Positions 1 through 7,938 of a stretch of DNA of 35,380 nt are shown piece after piece (position 1 is the first letter of the stretch; the number at the start of each line of letters is the position of its first letter). The stretch spans positions 1 to 35,380 of the forward strand of contig JAAYAY010000177.1 of the NCBI GenBank assembly GCA_012719125.1. The letters run 5' to 3'. Position numbers and translations under genes: made by a program. This stretch comes from Planctomycetaceae bacterium (GTDB taxonomy: Bacteria; Planctomycetota; Planctomycetia; Pirellulales; Thermoguttaceae). The notes under the pieces are model-generated. The model saw only the letters and a program-made list of their open reading frames with translations. It made no database searches and was not told where the DNA came from.

Positions 1-115
1 ATGGCCTACCACGCCCATCGCTACGCTCTGAGCGTGCCACCCTCGTTGAGGAAGAGTGCAGCGGCCAAGTGGGATGGCCCACCACGCCCATCGCTACGCT
101 CTGAGCGTGCCACCC
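1..115. repeat. 42-bp direct repeat, two copies 73 bp apart
   Basis: Positions 1-42 and 74-115 are identical except at one base (T7 versus C80). The shared core contains CGCTACGCTCTGAGCGTGCC. The two copies are separated by 31 unrelated bases. The first copy begins at the window edge, so the array may extend further left. The unit has short internal palindromic character and looks like a dispersed intergenic repeat of planctomycete type rather than coding sequence. Nothing else is seen in the 178 bases between this repeat and hisD. Confidence 0.75.
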
Positions 116-293
116 AGGTTGAGACTGAGTCAGCTTGCAAGCAGTGCCATACACAACTGTGCGTTTGAGTCATTCACGATCAACCGATCCCCAGGGCCTT
201 CCGCTGAACCCCCAGAATGGCCACAATGGAGGGTTTGCAGCCAGTCTTTCCGGAAGACTTGGGAATCAGAGCCCCCTGCCCCGGAGTCGTGTC

Positions 294-1652
294 ATGCCGT
301 TGGAACTCAGAATCGCCTGGATCGATAGCCGCCGCGACGATATTCGGGCGGAGATGGCCCGGCTGCGGGAGAAGCTCAGCCCGCGGGGGGATATCGTCAG
401 CCAGGAAGGCCGGAAGCGGACCATGGAGATCTTCGGCGAGCCGCTCTCGCCCGTCGAAGTGGTCCGGAAGATCTGCCGCGATGTGGAGGAGCAGGGGCTC
501 TCGGCGGTTCTCGATTACTCCGCTCGGATCGACCGGGCCGAGTTGACGGCCGAGACGATCCGGGTGCCGGCGTCCGACTTGGCCGAGGCCCATGCCAAGG
601 CCGAGCCCGAGTTCCTCGATGCCGTTCGCCGGGTGCGGGACAACATTGCCGACTTCCAGCAGGCGATCCTGCACAAGGACGTGCGAGTGGTGCGGTTGGG
701 CGGCTACCTGATCCAGCGCTATCTGCCGCTGGACCGGGTCGGCATCTGCGTGCCCGGTGGGGCGGCCGCTTATCCGTCGACCGTGCTGATGACGGCCGTG
801 CCGGCGCAGGTGGCGGGCGTCAAGGAGTTGGCCGTTGTGGCTCCGCCGACGCCCTTTGGGGCCTACAACGCCGACATGCTGGCGACCTGCCACGAGTTGG
901 GCATCACCGAGGTCTACCGGCTGGGGGGCGCCCAGGCCGTGGCGGCGTTGGCCTATGGGGTCGAGGGCTTGCCGCGGGTGGACAAGATCGTGGGGCCGGG
1001 GAACCTGTTCGTGGCCCTGGCGAAGAAACAGGTCTACGGGGAGGTCGACATCGACTCGATCGCCGGGCCCAGCGAGGTGGTGGTGATCGTCGATGGTTCC
1101 ACCCGTGCGGACTACACGGCCTACGATCTGATGGCCCAGGCCGAACATGCGCCGGGAGCCAGTGTCTTGATCGGTTGGGACGAGGCCGTGCTCCGCGAGA
1201 CCGTGGCCGAGATCGCCCGGCAACTGGAACGGGTCGAACGGGGCGATCTTGCCCGGCAGAGCCTGGAGGAGTTTGGGGCCGTGATCCTGGCCCGCGACGC
1301 TGACGAGGCTTGCCGGCTTGCCGACGAGATTGCACCGGAGCACCTGCACGTGGCCACCGAAAACGCCGAGGAGTTGCTGGAGAAGCTACGCCATGCGGGC
1401 GCGATCTTCCTGGGCAACTATACGCCTGTGGCCTTGGGCGACTACGCGGCCGGCCCGTCGCACGTGTTGCCAACCAGCGGCACGGCCCGGTTCGCCAGCG
1501 GCCTGTCGGCCAACGATTTCCTGCGGCCGGGGAGCGTGATCCACTTCGATCGCGGCGGCATGGAGCGACTTGCCCCGGCCGTTCGTGCCCTGGCCACCAA
1601 AGAAGGCCTGACGGCCCACCGCGAGAGCGTGGAGATCCGTTTGCCCAAGTAG
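294..1652 (+). CDS. hisD: Histidinol dehydrogenase
   Basis: Catalyses the last two steps of histidine biosynthesis, oxidising L-histidinol to histidine through histidinal with two NAD+ in the cytoplasm. The 452-residue product has the family's hallmark blocks: a GGAAAYPSTVLMT stretch, VGPGNLFVALAK, and the SIAGPSEVVV segment. The zinc ligands are visible as Q282 and H285 (MAQAEH), D383 (LGDYAAGPSH) and H442 (GLTAHRES). The catalytic Glu-His pair is E349-H350 (APEHLHV). The ATG at 294 was chosen because GGAG at 283-286 lies 7 bases before it and because upstream in-frame codons give a non-conserved N-terminus. It is first in a hisD-hisC-hisB cluster. The length is slightly above the usual 430-440 residues. 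Confidence 0.95.
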   Translation: MPLELRIAWIDSRRDDIRAEMARLREKLSPRGDIVSQEGRKRTMEIFGEPLSPVEVVRKICRDVEEQGLSAVLDYSARIDRAELTAETIRVPASDLAEAHAKAEPEFLDAVRRVRDNIADFQQAILHKDVRVVRLGGYLIQRYLPLDRVGICVPGGAAAYPSTVLMTAVPAQVAGVKELAVVAPPTPFGAYNADMLATCHELGITEVYRLGGAQAVAALAYGVEGLPRVDKIVGPGNLFVALAKKQVYGEVDIDSIAGPSEVVVIVDGSTRADYTAYDLMAQAEHAPGASVLIGWDEAVLRETVAEIARQLERVERGDLARQSLEEFGAVILARDADEACRLADEIAPEHLHVATENAEELLEKLRHAGAIFLGNYTPVALGDYAAGPSHVLPTSGTARFASGLSANDFLRPGSVIHFDRGGMERLAPAVRALATKEGLTAHRESVEIRLPK

Positions 1653-1721
1653 TGTGGCGCCGAGATGTGATCGCGCTGATACCGGCATGGTCAATGTGTG
1701 GAACCGAGAATGGTCATTGTT

Positions 1722-1793
1722 GAACCCCGTTGGGGTTCCGTTTGATCCGCAATTCCGACCCAGGGTGGCGCGGCTGCGCCGCTGACCCTGGGC
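1722..1793. repeat. Two intergenic inverted repeats between hisD and hisC
   Basis: A short hairpin at 1722-1738 pairs GAACCCC with GGGGTTC around a 3-base loop. A second dyad at 1759-1792 pairs CCCAGGGT with ACCCTGGG, with a GC-rich palindromic centre (GCGGC/GCCGC at 1770-1782). Neither is followed by a T-run, so intrinsic termination is not indicated. Both resemble dispersed palindromes common in planctomycete intergenic DNA. That resemblance is from memory and was not tested by search. Their position inside the his cluster could affect the hisD-hisC transcript. Confidence 0.6.
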
Positions 1794-1827
1794 TATGGTG
1801 TTTGACCGCTTCGCGGTAGAAGATTCC

Positions 1828-2952
1828 ATGTCGAAAGCCCAACGTTCAGAATCCACCGCCCAAGACTCACAGGTCAAAGCTCAGGGCTCCTATTTCCGTC
1901 CAGAAATCGAAGCGATGACGGGCTACGTCCCGGGCGAGCAGCCGCGGGGGGGCGGGGTCGTCAAGCTGAATACGAACGAGAATCCTTATCCGGCGTCGCC
2001 GAAGGTGGCCGAGGCGATTCGCGAAACGCTCGATCGCGGGCTGGGGCGTTATCCCAATTCGATGGGGCAGCCCTTTCGCGAGGCGGCGGCCGAGGTTCTC
2101 GGCGTCCCGCCCAACTGGGTCCTCTGCGGCAACGGCAGCGACGACATTCTGACGATCGTCACGCGGGCTTTCGTGGGCCCCGGGCAGCTTCTGCGGCTGC
2201 CCTACCCAAGCTACATACTCTACAAGACCTTGGCCCAACTCCAGGGCGCCCGAAGCGAAGAGGTCAGGTTCGACGCCAACTGGGCCCTCGGCGATGATTT
2301 TGCCGCGGCCGGCGACGATCTGCGTCTCGTGTTTCTGCCGAATCCGAACAGCCCGTCGGGTACGGTGCTTCCGCCCGAGCGGATCCTGGAAATCGCCCGG
2401 CAACTCCCCTGCCCTTTGCTCGTCGACGAGGCCTACGCCGACTTCGCCGAGACGAACTGCATGCACCTGGTTGAGCAGGAGGAGAAGATCCTGGTCTCGC
2501 GGACGATGAGCAAGTCGTACGCCCTGGCCGGCCTGCGTTTCGGCTACGTGGTGGGCCAGCCGCACATCATCGAGCAGCTCGTCAAGGTGAAGGATTCCTA
2601 CAACTGCGACGCCCTGGCAATCGCCGGCGCCGCGGCGGCCCTTCGCGATCGGGAGTGGCTGGCCGAGAACCGGGCAAAGATCCTGGCCACGCGGCAGCGG
2701 CTCACCGACGGGATGCGGCAACTGGGGTTTGTAACGGTTGATTCGCAGGCAAATTTCACCTGGAACACCCATCCGGAACAGCCCCTACAACCGCTCTATG
2801 AAGGGCTCAAACAGCACGGTTTTCTCGTCCGATACATGAACTATCCCGGCTGGAGCGACGGTCTGCGGATTAGCGTTGGTACAGACGAGCAGATTGAGAC
2901 CGTGCTGCAGTTGCTGGAAGGGATGTTGGAGAGCCAAGCTGCGGACTACTGA
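1828..2952 (+). CDS. hisC: Histidinol-phosphate aminotransferase
   Basis: PLP-dependent fold type I aminotransferase converting imidazole-acetol phosphate and glutamate to histidinol phosphate. Visible signatures are KLNTNENPYPASP near the N-terminus, the substrate/PLP region CGNGSDD, FLPNPNSPSGT, VDEAYADF, and the Schiff-base lysine K229 in SRTMSKSYALAGLR. GLRISVGT near the C-terminus supplies the carboxylate-binding arginine. Homology begins at SYFRPEIEAM. The roughly 20 residues before it (SKAQRSESTAQDSQ and on) are low in conservation and look recruited from repeat-like intergenic DNA. ATG 1828 is the nearest possible start, since no ATG, GTG or TTG lies between it and the conserved part. 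ATG 1795 is an alternative. The gene sits between hisD and hisB. Confidence 0.93.
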   Translation: MSKAQRSESTAQDSQVKAQGSYFRPEIEAMTGYVPGEQPRGGGVVKLNTNENPYPASPKVAEAIRETLDRGLGRYPNSMGQPFREAAAEVLGVPPNWVLCGNGSDDILTIVTRAFVGPGQLLRLPYPSYILYKTLAQLQGARSEEVRFDANWALGDDFAAAGDDLRLVFLPNPNSPSGTVLPPERILEIARQLPCPLLVDEAYADFAETNCMHLVEQEEKILVSRTMSKSYALAGLRFGYVVGQPHIIEQLVKVKDSYNCDALAIAGAAAALRDREWLAENRAKILATRQRLTDGMRQLGFVTVDSQANFTWNTHPEQPLQPLYEGLKQHGFLVRYMNYPGWSDGLRISVGTDEQIETVLQLLEGMLESQAADY

Positions 2953-2973
2953 ACCCTGAACCCTGAACCCTGA
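2950..2973. repeat. Tandem 7-mer TGAACCC between hisC and hisB
   Basis: Three perfect copies of TGAACCC followed by TGA fill almost the whole hisC-hisB spacer. The first TGA is the hisC stop codon. Copy number may vary between strains because it is a short tandem repeat. No function can be read from the sequence. Confidence 0.75.
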
Positions 2974-2981
2974 CCACTTCG

Positions 2982-3566
2982 ATGCGTACCTCTCGAATCG
3001 AACGGCGAACGGCCGAGACCGATATCCAACTGGAAGTGAATCTCGACGGCACGGGCCGCGGCGACGTGGCGACCGGGGTGGGGTTCTTCGACCACATGCT
3101 CCAACTGCTGGCCAAGCACGGGGCCCTGGATCTGTCGGTCAAGGTGGACGGGGACCTGGAGGTCGACCAGCATCACACCGTGGAAGATACGGGCATCTGC
3201 CTGGGCCAGGCCGTGCGGGAGGCCCTGGGCGACAAGGCGGGGATCCGCCGTTACGGGCATTTCACGCTCCCCATGGAGGAAGTGCTGGCCACCACGGCGA
3301 TCGATCTGGGCGGCCGGGCCTGCTTCGTCTTCCAGGCCGACTTCACTTCACCCAAGATCGGCCAGTTCGACAGCGAACTGGTCTACGACTTCTGGCAGGC
3401 CTTCTCGGCCAACGCCCTCTGCAACTTGCACATCCAGGTCCACTACGGCCGCAACAGCCACCACGTGGCGGAAGGCATCTTCAAAGCCACCGCCCGGGCG
3501 CTGCGCATGGCCGCCGACCGCGATGAACGGATGACCGGCGTGCCGAGCACGAAGGGCACGCTGTGA
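2982..3566 (+). CDS. hisB: Imidazoleglycerol-phosphate dehydratase
   Basis: Dehydrates imidazole-glycerol phosphate to imidazole-acetol phosphate, the substrate of the HisC encoded just upstream. The 194-residue product has the metal-binding motifs of the family: [20 protein letters not shown], and [14 protein letters not shown], plus a C-terminal KGTL ending. Its length matches the monofunctional enzyme, with no histidinol-phosphatase domain as in the fused E. coli HisB. The gap to hisC is 29 bases, consistent with cotranscription. It is the last gene of the plus-strand his cluster and converges on the TPR gene ending at 3598. The 31-base convergent spacer shows no clear terminator hairpin. 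Confidence 0.95.
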   Translation: MRTSRIERRTAETDIQLEVNLDGTGRGDVATGVGFFDHMLQLLAKHGALDLSVKVDGDLEVDQHHTVEDTGICLGQAVREALGDKAGIRRYGHFTLPMEEVLATTAIDLGGRACFVFQADFTSPKIGQFDSELVYDFWQAFSANALCNLHIQVHYGRNSHHVAEGIFKATARALRMAADRDERMTGVPSTKGTL

Positions 3567-3597
3567 ATTGGCGGACGAGGTCCGGCAAATCTCTTGT

Positions 3598-4881
3598 TCA
3601 TTTGGTCCACCCCATGGACATGAGCACGTTGCCGGCGATCAGCGAGAGGATGGCGGCGAGGGGGAAGAAGCTGAGGCCGAGTTCGATGGGGCGGACGAGG
3701 ACTATGGGAAGCTGTTGTCCTTCGAGGAAGCCGCCCAGGACGAATCCGGCTCCGAGCAGGGTCACGCCGGCCGTGTAGATCAGCATGGCCTTCTGGGGCT
3801 GAGGCCAGGCGGCCTGGAGGGTGGCGCCCAGCGGCAGGAGCATCAGCAGGAAGAAGCCGGTCAGGTGCAGGAAGCCCGTGCTATGCAGGGCCACGGCCGT
3901 GACGAGGCTGACGACGGCGCCGAGGAGGCTGCCGCCGATCCAGTTGGACGCGCGGCGTTCCCTCCTGGAAAGGGCCAGTTTGCCGAAGGGGTGGAGTCGC
4001 AGGGCCAGGTCGGCAAGGGGGCCGGCGAGCCACGTGCCGAGGACGAACAGCAAGTAGAGGATCAATAGCGGAGTGACCCACGGCGCGAGGGCGGGAACCT
4101 GTCGCGCCACTCTGCCGAGCACGATGTAGAGCAGCCACAGCCCAAGGATCACTTTCCACTGACCCGACTGAGTGAGGCGGCCCATGAGCAGGAAGTAGCG
4201 GAGAAAGAGCCGGTAGATGACGTTCCGGGATTTGAGCGTCTCGACGACGCCCCTCCGCGCCCATTCCAGTTCCGGGTCGATTCGCAAGGCCTCACGGAAA
4301 TGGTGCATGGCCTGCTTTGTGTCGTTCTTCTCGAGGTACTGCCAAGCGAGATTGGTGTGGGTCCAGGCGTTGTCGGGGTCCTCGGCCAGCGTTTCCAGCA
4401 TTTCGGTTTGGGCGACGTCGCCCCGGCCCAGGTTGCGCAGGGCGAGCGCCTTCAGATTCCGGGCGTCGACGTGCTGGGCGTCGCAGGCAAGAGCTTCCTT
4501 GGCGCAGCCGAGGGCCTCGTTCCACTCGTGTCGGAAAGCGTGGATCTTGCCGAGGAGTTCGTGGTAGTCGGGGTTGAGCGGATCCAGGTCGACGGCGGCG
4601 CGGGCGGCCTCGGCGGCCTCCTTGAACTGGTTGCGCCGGGCACAGACGACGGCCATGGCATGGTGCGTGAAGGCGACGCCGGGGGCGGCCGCGATTGCCT
4701 GCCGGGCGTGGTGCGTGGCCGGATCCCATTGCTCGTTCTCCACGAGACACATGGCCATCAAGGCGTGGGCCAGCGGATGGTTGGGCTCGTCGGCCAGGGC
4801 CTGTGCAAGTTCCTTCTCGGCCAGGTCGGTTCGCCGCTGGGAGAGCAGCATCTGCGCGCGTGCGATTCGAGGATTCATCAT
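3598..4881 (-). CDS. TPR-containing integral membrane protein
   Basis: The 427-residue product starts with an array of about six tetratricopeptide repeats (residues 1-220). Typical positions are seen in AEKELAQALADEPNHPLAHA and AMHHFREALRIDPE. The C-terminal half is hydrophobic, with about six predicted membrane segments (for example LYIVLGRVARQV, LLILYLLFVLGTWLAG, LTGFFLLMLLPLG, AILSLIAGNVLM). The chosen ATG at 4881 overlaps the stop of the upstream AAA+ gene in an ATGA arrangement, indicating translational coupling. A second ATG follows directly at 4878. No enzymatic motif was recognised. Inference: a membrane-anchored scaffold or receptor for the TPR-AAA+ ATPase encoded with it. It could equally be an unrelated membrane protein that only shares the transcript. 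Confidence 0.8.
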   Translation of the reverse strand: MMNPRIARAQMLLSQRRTDLAEKELAQALADEPNHPLAHALMAMCLVENEQWDPATHHARQAIAAAPGVAFTHHAMAVVCARRNQFKEAAEAARAAVDLDPLNPDYHELLGKIHAFRHEWNEALGCAKEALACDAQHVDARNLKALALRNLGRGDVAQTEMLETLAEDPDNAWTHTNLAWQYLEKNDTKQAMHHFREALRIDPELEWARRGVVETLKSRNVIYRLFLRYFLLMGRLTQSGQWKVILGLWLLYIVLGRVARQVPALAPWVTPLLILYLLFVLGTWLAGPLADLALRLHPFGKLALSRRERRASNWIGGSLLGAVVSLVTAVALHSTGFLHLTGFFLLMLLPLGATLQAAWPQPQKAMLIYTAGVTLLGAGFVLGGFLEGQQLPIVLVRPIELGLSFFPLAAILSLIAGNVLMSMGWTK

Positions 4882-6239
4882 AGGTTCAAATACTTCATCA
4901 CGTCGTCGTAGACTCCGCCCTGGTTGGAATAGAGGGCGTAGTTTCTGGCCGTGGCGAACCACTCCTGGGTGGTGGGCTTGAGTTTCCTGGCGGCGGCGAG
5001 GAGGTCCGAGGTCGAGAGCGGCTGGGGTTTGCCCGCCTTGAGCGACTCGCGGAGCTTGGCCTCGACGGCCACGTCGACGATCGCCTTGAGGTCGGCGCCG
5101 GAGAAGCGCTCGGCCTTCTTTGCGACCTTGGCGAAATCGATCGACTCGATGGGTTTGCCGCGGCAGTGGATCTTGAGGATCGCCTCGCGTGCCTCTGCAT
5201 CGGGCGGCGGAACGAAGAGAACCTGGTCGAAGCGGCCGGGGCGGCGGAAGGCGGCGTCGACGTGCCAGGGAGCGTTGGTGGCGGCGAGGACGAGGACGCC
5301 TTCATTGGAGCATTCGACGCCGTCGAGTTCGGCCAGGAACTGGTTGATCACCTGGCGGGAGCTTCCGCCGCTCATGTCGGAGCGGCGACCGCCGAGGGCG
5401 TCGGCTTCGTCGAAGAAGAGGACGCAGGGCGTGTTGTTGCGTGCGAGTTCGAAAAGGCCGTGCAGATTGCGCTCGCTGTTTCCGAGCCACATTTCCAGCA
5501 CATCGTTGATGCCGACGGAGATGAAGGCCGCGTCGATCTCGCCGGCGGTCGCCCGGGCGAAGTAGGTCTTGCCGCAGCCGGGCGGGCCGTACATCATGAT
5601 CCCGCCGCCGGCCGTCTTGCCGTAGGCGGCGTAAAGCTCCGGGTGCTGGATCGGGAAGATGATCTTCATGCGGATGTCATCTTTGAGAGCCTCCATGCCG
5701 CCGACGTCATCGAAGCGGATCTTGGGCCGTTCGATCTCCTTGTCCCACTTGATCCCGCCGGAGTGGAAGGCGCCCTGGCGGATGCGGCCGTCGACGACTT
5801 CTCGCTCATCCAGTGGATCTTCTTCTTCGTCGGCGGTGATACCGAGTTGGGCGGCGAATTCCTCATCGGCCGCGGCGTCGTCGATTTCGACGCCGAGCTT
5901 GTACTGGGCGACCGCAGAGGAGACGTCGCCTTCGAGCATCAGAAGCCGGGAGTAGAGAACGTGGGCCTCGGCGGTGGCCTCTCGGCGGCGGACCAGGTCT
6001 TCGAGGATAACCAGCGCCTGGGAGTTCTTGCCCAGCCGGTAGTAGACGCGGGCGAGTCCGGTCAGACAGGCGGCGCTGCCGGGCTGGTGTTCCAGGGCTG
6101 CCCGGTACTCGGCCTCGGCTTCGTCGAGGAAGCCCGACGCGCTCAGAGTCGACGCGAGATGGAGCCGCAAAGGGACGTTTTCGGGGGAGATACTGACCGC
6201 TTCGCGCAACTGGCGGATGGTTTCGTTTTCAGCGGGCAT
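4878..6239 (-). CDS. TPR-AAA+ ATPase (Vps4/spastin/FtsH-like AAA module)
   Basis: The 453-residue product has an N-terminal TPR region (about 1-125), an acidic linker (about 126-150), and one classical AAA module. Walker A is GPPGCGKT (218-225), Walker B is CVLFFDEAD (272-280), sensor 1 is ATN (320-322), and the arginine-finger region is FRRPGRFD (331-338). The sequence EMWLGNSERN corresponds to the pore/second-region motif. The C-terminus WFATARNYALYSNQ to DDVMKYLNL forms a terminal helix. FtsH protease zinc motifs are absent, so it is a remodelling ATPase rather than a protease. Family knowledge suggests hexameric, ATP-driven protein remodelling. The substrate is unknown. It overlaps the membrane TPR gene by 4 bases. 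No strong ribosome binding site precedes ATG 6239. Confidence 0.88.
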   Translation of the reverse strand: MPAENETIRQLREAVSISPENVPLRLHLASTLSASGFLDEAEAEYRAALEHQPGSAACLTGLARVYYRLGKNSQALVILEDLVRRREATAEAHVLYSRLLMLEGDVSSAVAQYKLGVEIDDAAADEEFAAQLGITADEEEDPLDEREVVDGRIRQGAFHSGGIKWDKEIERPKIRFDDVGGMEALKDDIRMKIIFPIQHPELYAAYGKTAGGGIMMYGPPGCGKTYFARATAGEIDAAFISVGINDVLEMWLGNSERNLHGLFELARNNTPCVLFFDEADALGGRRSDMSGGSSRQVINQFLAELDGVECSNEGVLVLAATNAPWHVDAAFRRPGRFDQVLFVPPPDAEAREAILKIHCRGKPIESIDFAKVAKKAERFSGADLKAIVDVAVEAKLRESLKAGKPQPLSTSDLLAAARKLKPTTQEWFATARNYALYSNQGGVYDDVMKYLNL

Positions 6240-6317
6240 ACGCGTACCACGGGTCTCGAAAAGGAAAGGCCGGCCGCCGGTCGCCGGCCGAGAAGCACCA
6301 CTCGCCCGACCGCGGTT

Positions 6318-6346
6318 ATTCTACGTCGCTTGTGCGGGGGCCGCAA
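6318..6346 (-). promoter_or_regulatory. Predicted sigma70-type promoter for the AAA+/TPR pair
   Basis: On the minus strand a -35-like TTGCGG (6346-6341) is separated by exactly 17 bases from a -10-like TAGAAT (6323-6318). The predicted start near 6311 gives a leader of about 70 bases before ATG 6239. The -10 matches five of six consensus bases and the -35 only three. The rest of the 6240-6513 spacer shows only a GC-rich palindrome near 6270-6290. Confidence 0.45.
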
Positions 6347-6513
6347 CAGGCTCGCGAGTTGTGGGAGTGATGACTCGGCCCGTAGGCTTCCGAAAACCTG
6401 GCTTTGCAGCCCGGATCGTCGGTCTCCCAACGGGAACTCGCGCAGCCCGAGGCGAACAGCATGGTCAGAACAGGCCAGTAGCGGGACACGCAGACTATCT
6501 CCGAGCGGCGTTT

Positions 6514-7482
6514 TCACGCGGCCCGGCGGCGCGGGTTCTTGAGCAGCCAGAACTCCTCGTCTTCGACCACGTGCTGGAATGAGGCTCCGGCGAGTGCTGC
6601 CCGAACGCGGCGGTTGACACTCTTTCGCATCTGCCGGTGGTAACCCACCGTGGCCGTGAACAGGGTGATCAGATCGAGGAAGGGCCGGTTGTCGGAAAAC
6701 GCGGGATCGTCGATGCGGATCTGGGCGTTGTAGCCGAAGCCGAACAATCGGCCGTCGATCAGGCCGATCTTACGTCCGCCCGACAGGATGTCGAAGTCGG
6801 CGCCCGCCGAAACCCATTTTCGTTTGATTGCCACGTAGCGTATCCGCTTGTCGTCTTCATCCAAGAAGGAGAAAGTGAAGGTCGCCGGGATCCGAGGAAA
6901 GCGGTGGTTCTGTTGGATGGTGATCACATACTCGTAGCCCGGCAGGAGCACCGCCAGCGACAAGGCGGGGCGGCCGCAGCCGATCGAGTTGTGTACCTCG
7001 TGGGTGGTGACTTCTTCGATCGTGCCGGCCCAGCGAATCCGCTCGCTCGTTGAGCGAAACATCTTCATCACCAGGCGGCGATGAACCAGGTCGGACGGTT
7101 TCATCTGCATGAGCGGGTCGCGGTTGAGTTGCCGGCCCAATTTGTAGGATTGCTTCTTGTCGAGCCGCCCCGACCGCTTGATCTCCCGCCGAAGCTGCTC
7201 TCGCCGTTCGTCCTTGAGCGAGTTGAGCGCTTTCTGGAGTTTCTCTTCCTCCGGATCCCACATATCGCTGCGGATCCCGATCACGTGGTTCTCTTCCCAC
7301 TTTCCCGTGTCAGGATCTTGTTGGGAAATGTCGCCGCAGACATCCATGTTGGCGCCGAATTGGCGATCATCGGCCGATCGCAGCCGCTGCAGCAGATCGA
7401 TGTTGGTCGGATGCATGCCCGCAAGAGCCCACATATCGACAAAGCGACGGACGACGAGGTTGCCCTTTCGTGATCTGCCCAT
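6514..7482 (-). CDS. Conserved-looking protein of unknown function, 322 aa
   Basis: I do not recognise this family with confidence. The protein is soluble and charged, with no signal peptide or membrane segment. A charged helical stretch (about residues 85-125, rich in Lys, Arg and Glu) precedes a beta-rich region and a C-terminal part, DFDILSGGRKIGLIDGRLFG and on, then PFLDLITLFTATVGYHRQMR. The pattern 'glycine-rich strand, then a helix with LITLFTATVGYHRQMR' is faintly like LURP-one/tubby-type beta-barrel domains, but this is only an impression. ATG 7482 was chosen over the upstream TTG at 7518 because a GGAAGGGA stretch lies just before it. The gene stands alone on the minus strand, facing away from recA. 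Confidence 0.65.
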   Translation of the reverse strand: MGRSRKGNLVVRRFVDMWALAGMHPTNIDLLQRLRSADDRQFGANMDVCGDISQQDPDTGKWEENHVIGIRSDMWDPEEEKLQKALNSLKDERREQLRREIKRSGRLDKKQSYKLGRQLNRDPLMQMKPSDLVHRRLVMKMFRSTSERIRWAGTIEEVTTHEVHNSIGCGRPALSLAVLLPGYEYVITIQQNHRFPRIPATFTFSFLDEDDKRIRYVAIKRKWVSAGADFDILSGGRKIGLIDGRLFGFGYNAQIRIDDPAFSDNRPFLDLITLFTATVGYHRQMRKSVNRRVRAALAGASFQHVVEDEEFWLLKNPRRRAA

Positions 7483-7523
7483 TTCCGTCCCTTCCGGTGG
7501 TTTGCGGAGGAAATTCAAATACT

Positions 7524-7649
7524 AACCCGAAGCGTGAGCGAGGACCGACGTTACCAACCCGAAGCACAACCGGGGACAGAAGTTGTACCCATTCAGTCCT
7601 CGCTCGCGCTTCGGGTTGGTAACGTCGGTCCTCGCTCACGCTTCGGGTT
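7524..7649. repeat. Perfect inverted repeat, 42-bp arms and 42-base loop
   Basis: The left arm (7524-7565) is the exact reverse complement of the right arm (7608-7649). Each arm contains two direct copies of AACCCGAAGC, at its start and its end (7524-7533 and 7556-7565 on the left). The loop (7566-7607) repeats part of the same theme. The nested direct and inverted structure is that of a REP/BIME- or MITE-like dispersed element. Spurious reading frames through it give the TRSVSEDRRYQPEA peptide often mis-annotated in planctomycete genomes (from memory). No transposase is present in the window. It lies between the unknown gene's start and the recA promoter. Confidence 0.85.
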
Positions 7650-7863
7650 GGCATGCCCGTTCCGCCGAGAATCGTCGCCACGAGGTCGGTTGTCATCCTG
7701 CTTGAGAGGGGTTTCTTGGCGGCACGTCGGCGTGTGTGCCTGATAGCGAAATCTGCCTCACAAAGCAAGGTCAAAGGGGGGGGTGGCGAACCACGGCTGC
7801 CATGTGCCCGTAAGGGGGGGTGACAATCTGGATTCTGCAGCACGAATTTCTCCAGAATCCATC
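7650..7863. other. Noncoding stretch upstream of recA with a 9-bp dyad
   Basis: The gap between the gene starting at 7482 (-) and recA at 7939 is about 455 bases. Apart from the inverted repeat and promoter listed separately, it holds two G-runs (near 7776-7783 and 7814-7820) and a perfect dyad: TGGATTCTG at 7829-7837 and CAGAATCCA at 7853-7861, separated by 15 bases. The dyad ends 2 bases before the predicted -35 and could be a regulator site. It matches no LexA box I know. Confidence 0.4.
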
Positions 7864-7892
7864 TTGTCATGAACGATGAACATAGGTATACT
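7864..7892 (+). promoter_or_regulatory. Predicted recA promoter
   Basis: TTGTCA (7864-7869) and TATACT (7887-7892) are separated by 17 bases. The two hexamers match the sigma70 consensus at 4 to 5 of 6 positions each. The predicted start near 7899 leaves a 40-base leader to ATG 7939. No gene for a LexA homologue and no recognisable SOS box (Escherichia, Bacillus or alphaproteobacterial type) is seen here. Confidence 0.6.
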
Positions 7893-7938
7893 GACCATGC
7901 GTACATGATTTGCAGCGTCCTTCTCAATACGGAGCGGG

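Noticed and set aside
180-1349. Long minus-strand reading frame over hisD (389 codons)
   Set aside because: It lies entirely antisense to a clear hisD with all catalytic residues; its His/Arg/Pro/Gly-rich composition is a GC-frame shadow.
5166-6542. 458-codon plus-strand frame over the AAA+ gene
   Set aside because: Antisense to a well-formed AAA+ ATPase; no recognisable domain and skewed composition.
7534-7743. Small frame reading through the inverted repeat upstream of recA
   Set aside because: Encodes only the repeat-derived peptide; explained by the palindromic element.
7483-7938. LexA/SOS box upstream of recA
   Set aside because: No match to the Escherichia, Bacillus or alphaproteobacterial box was found; only an unrelated dyad is present.
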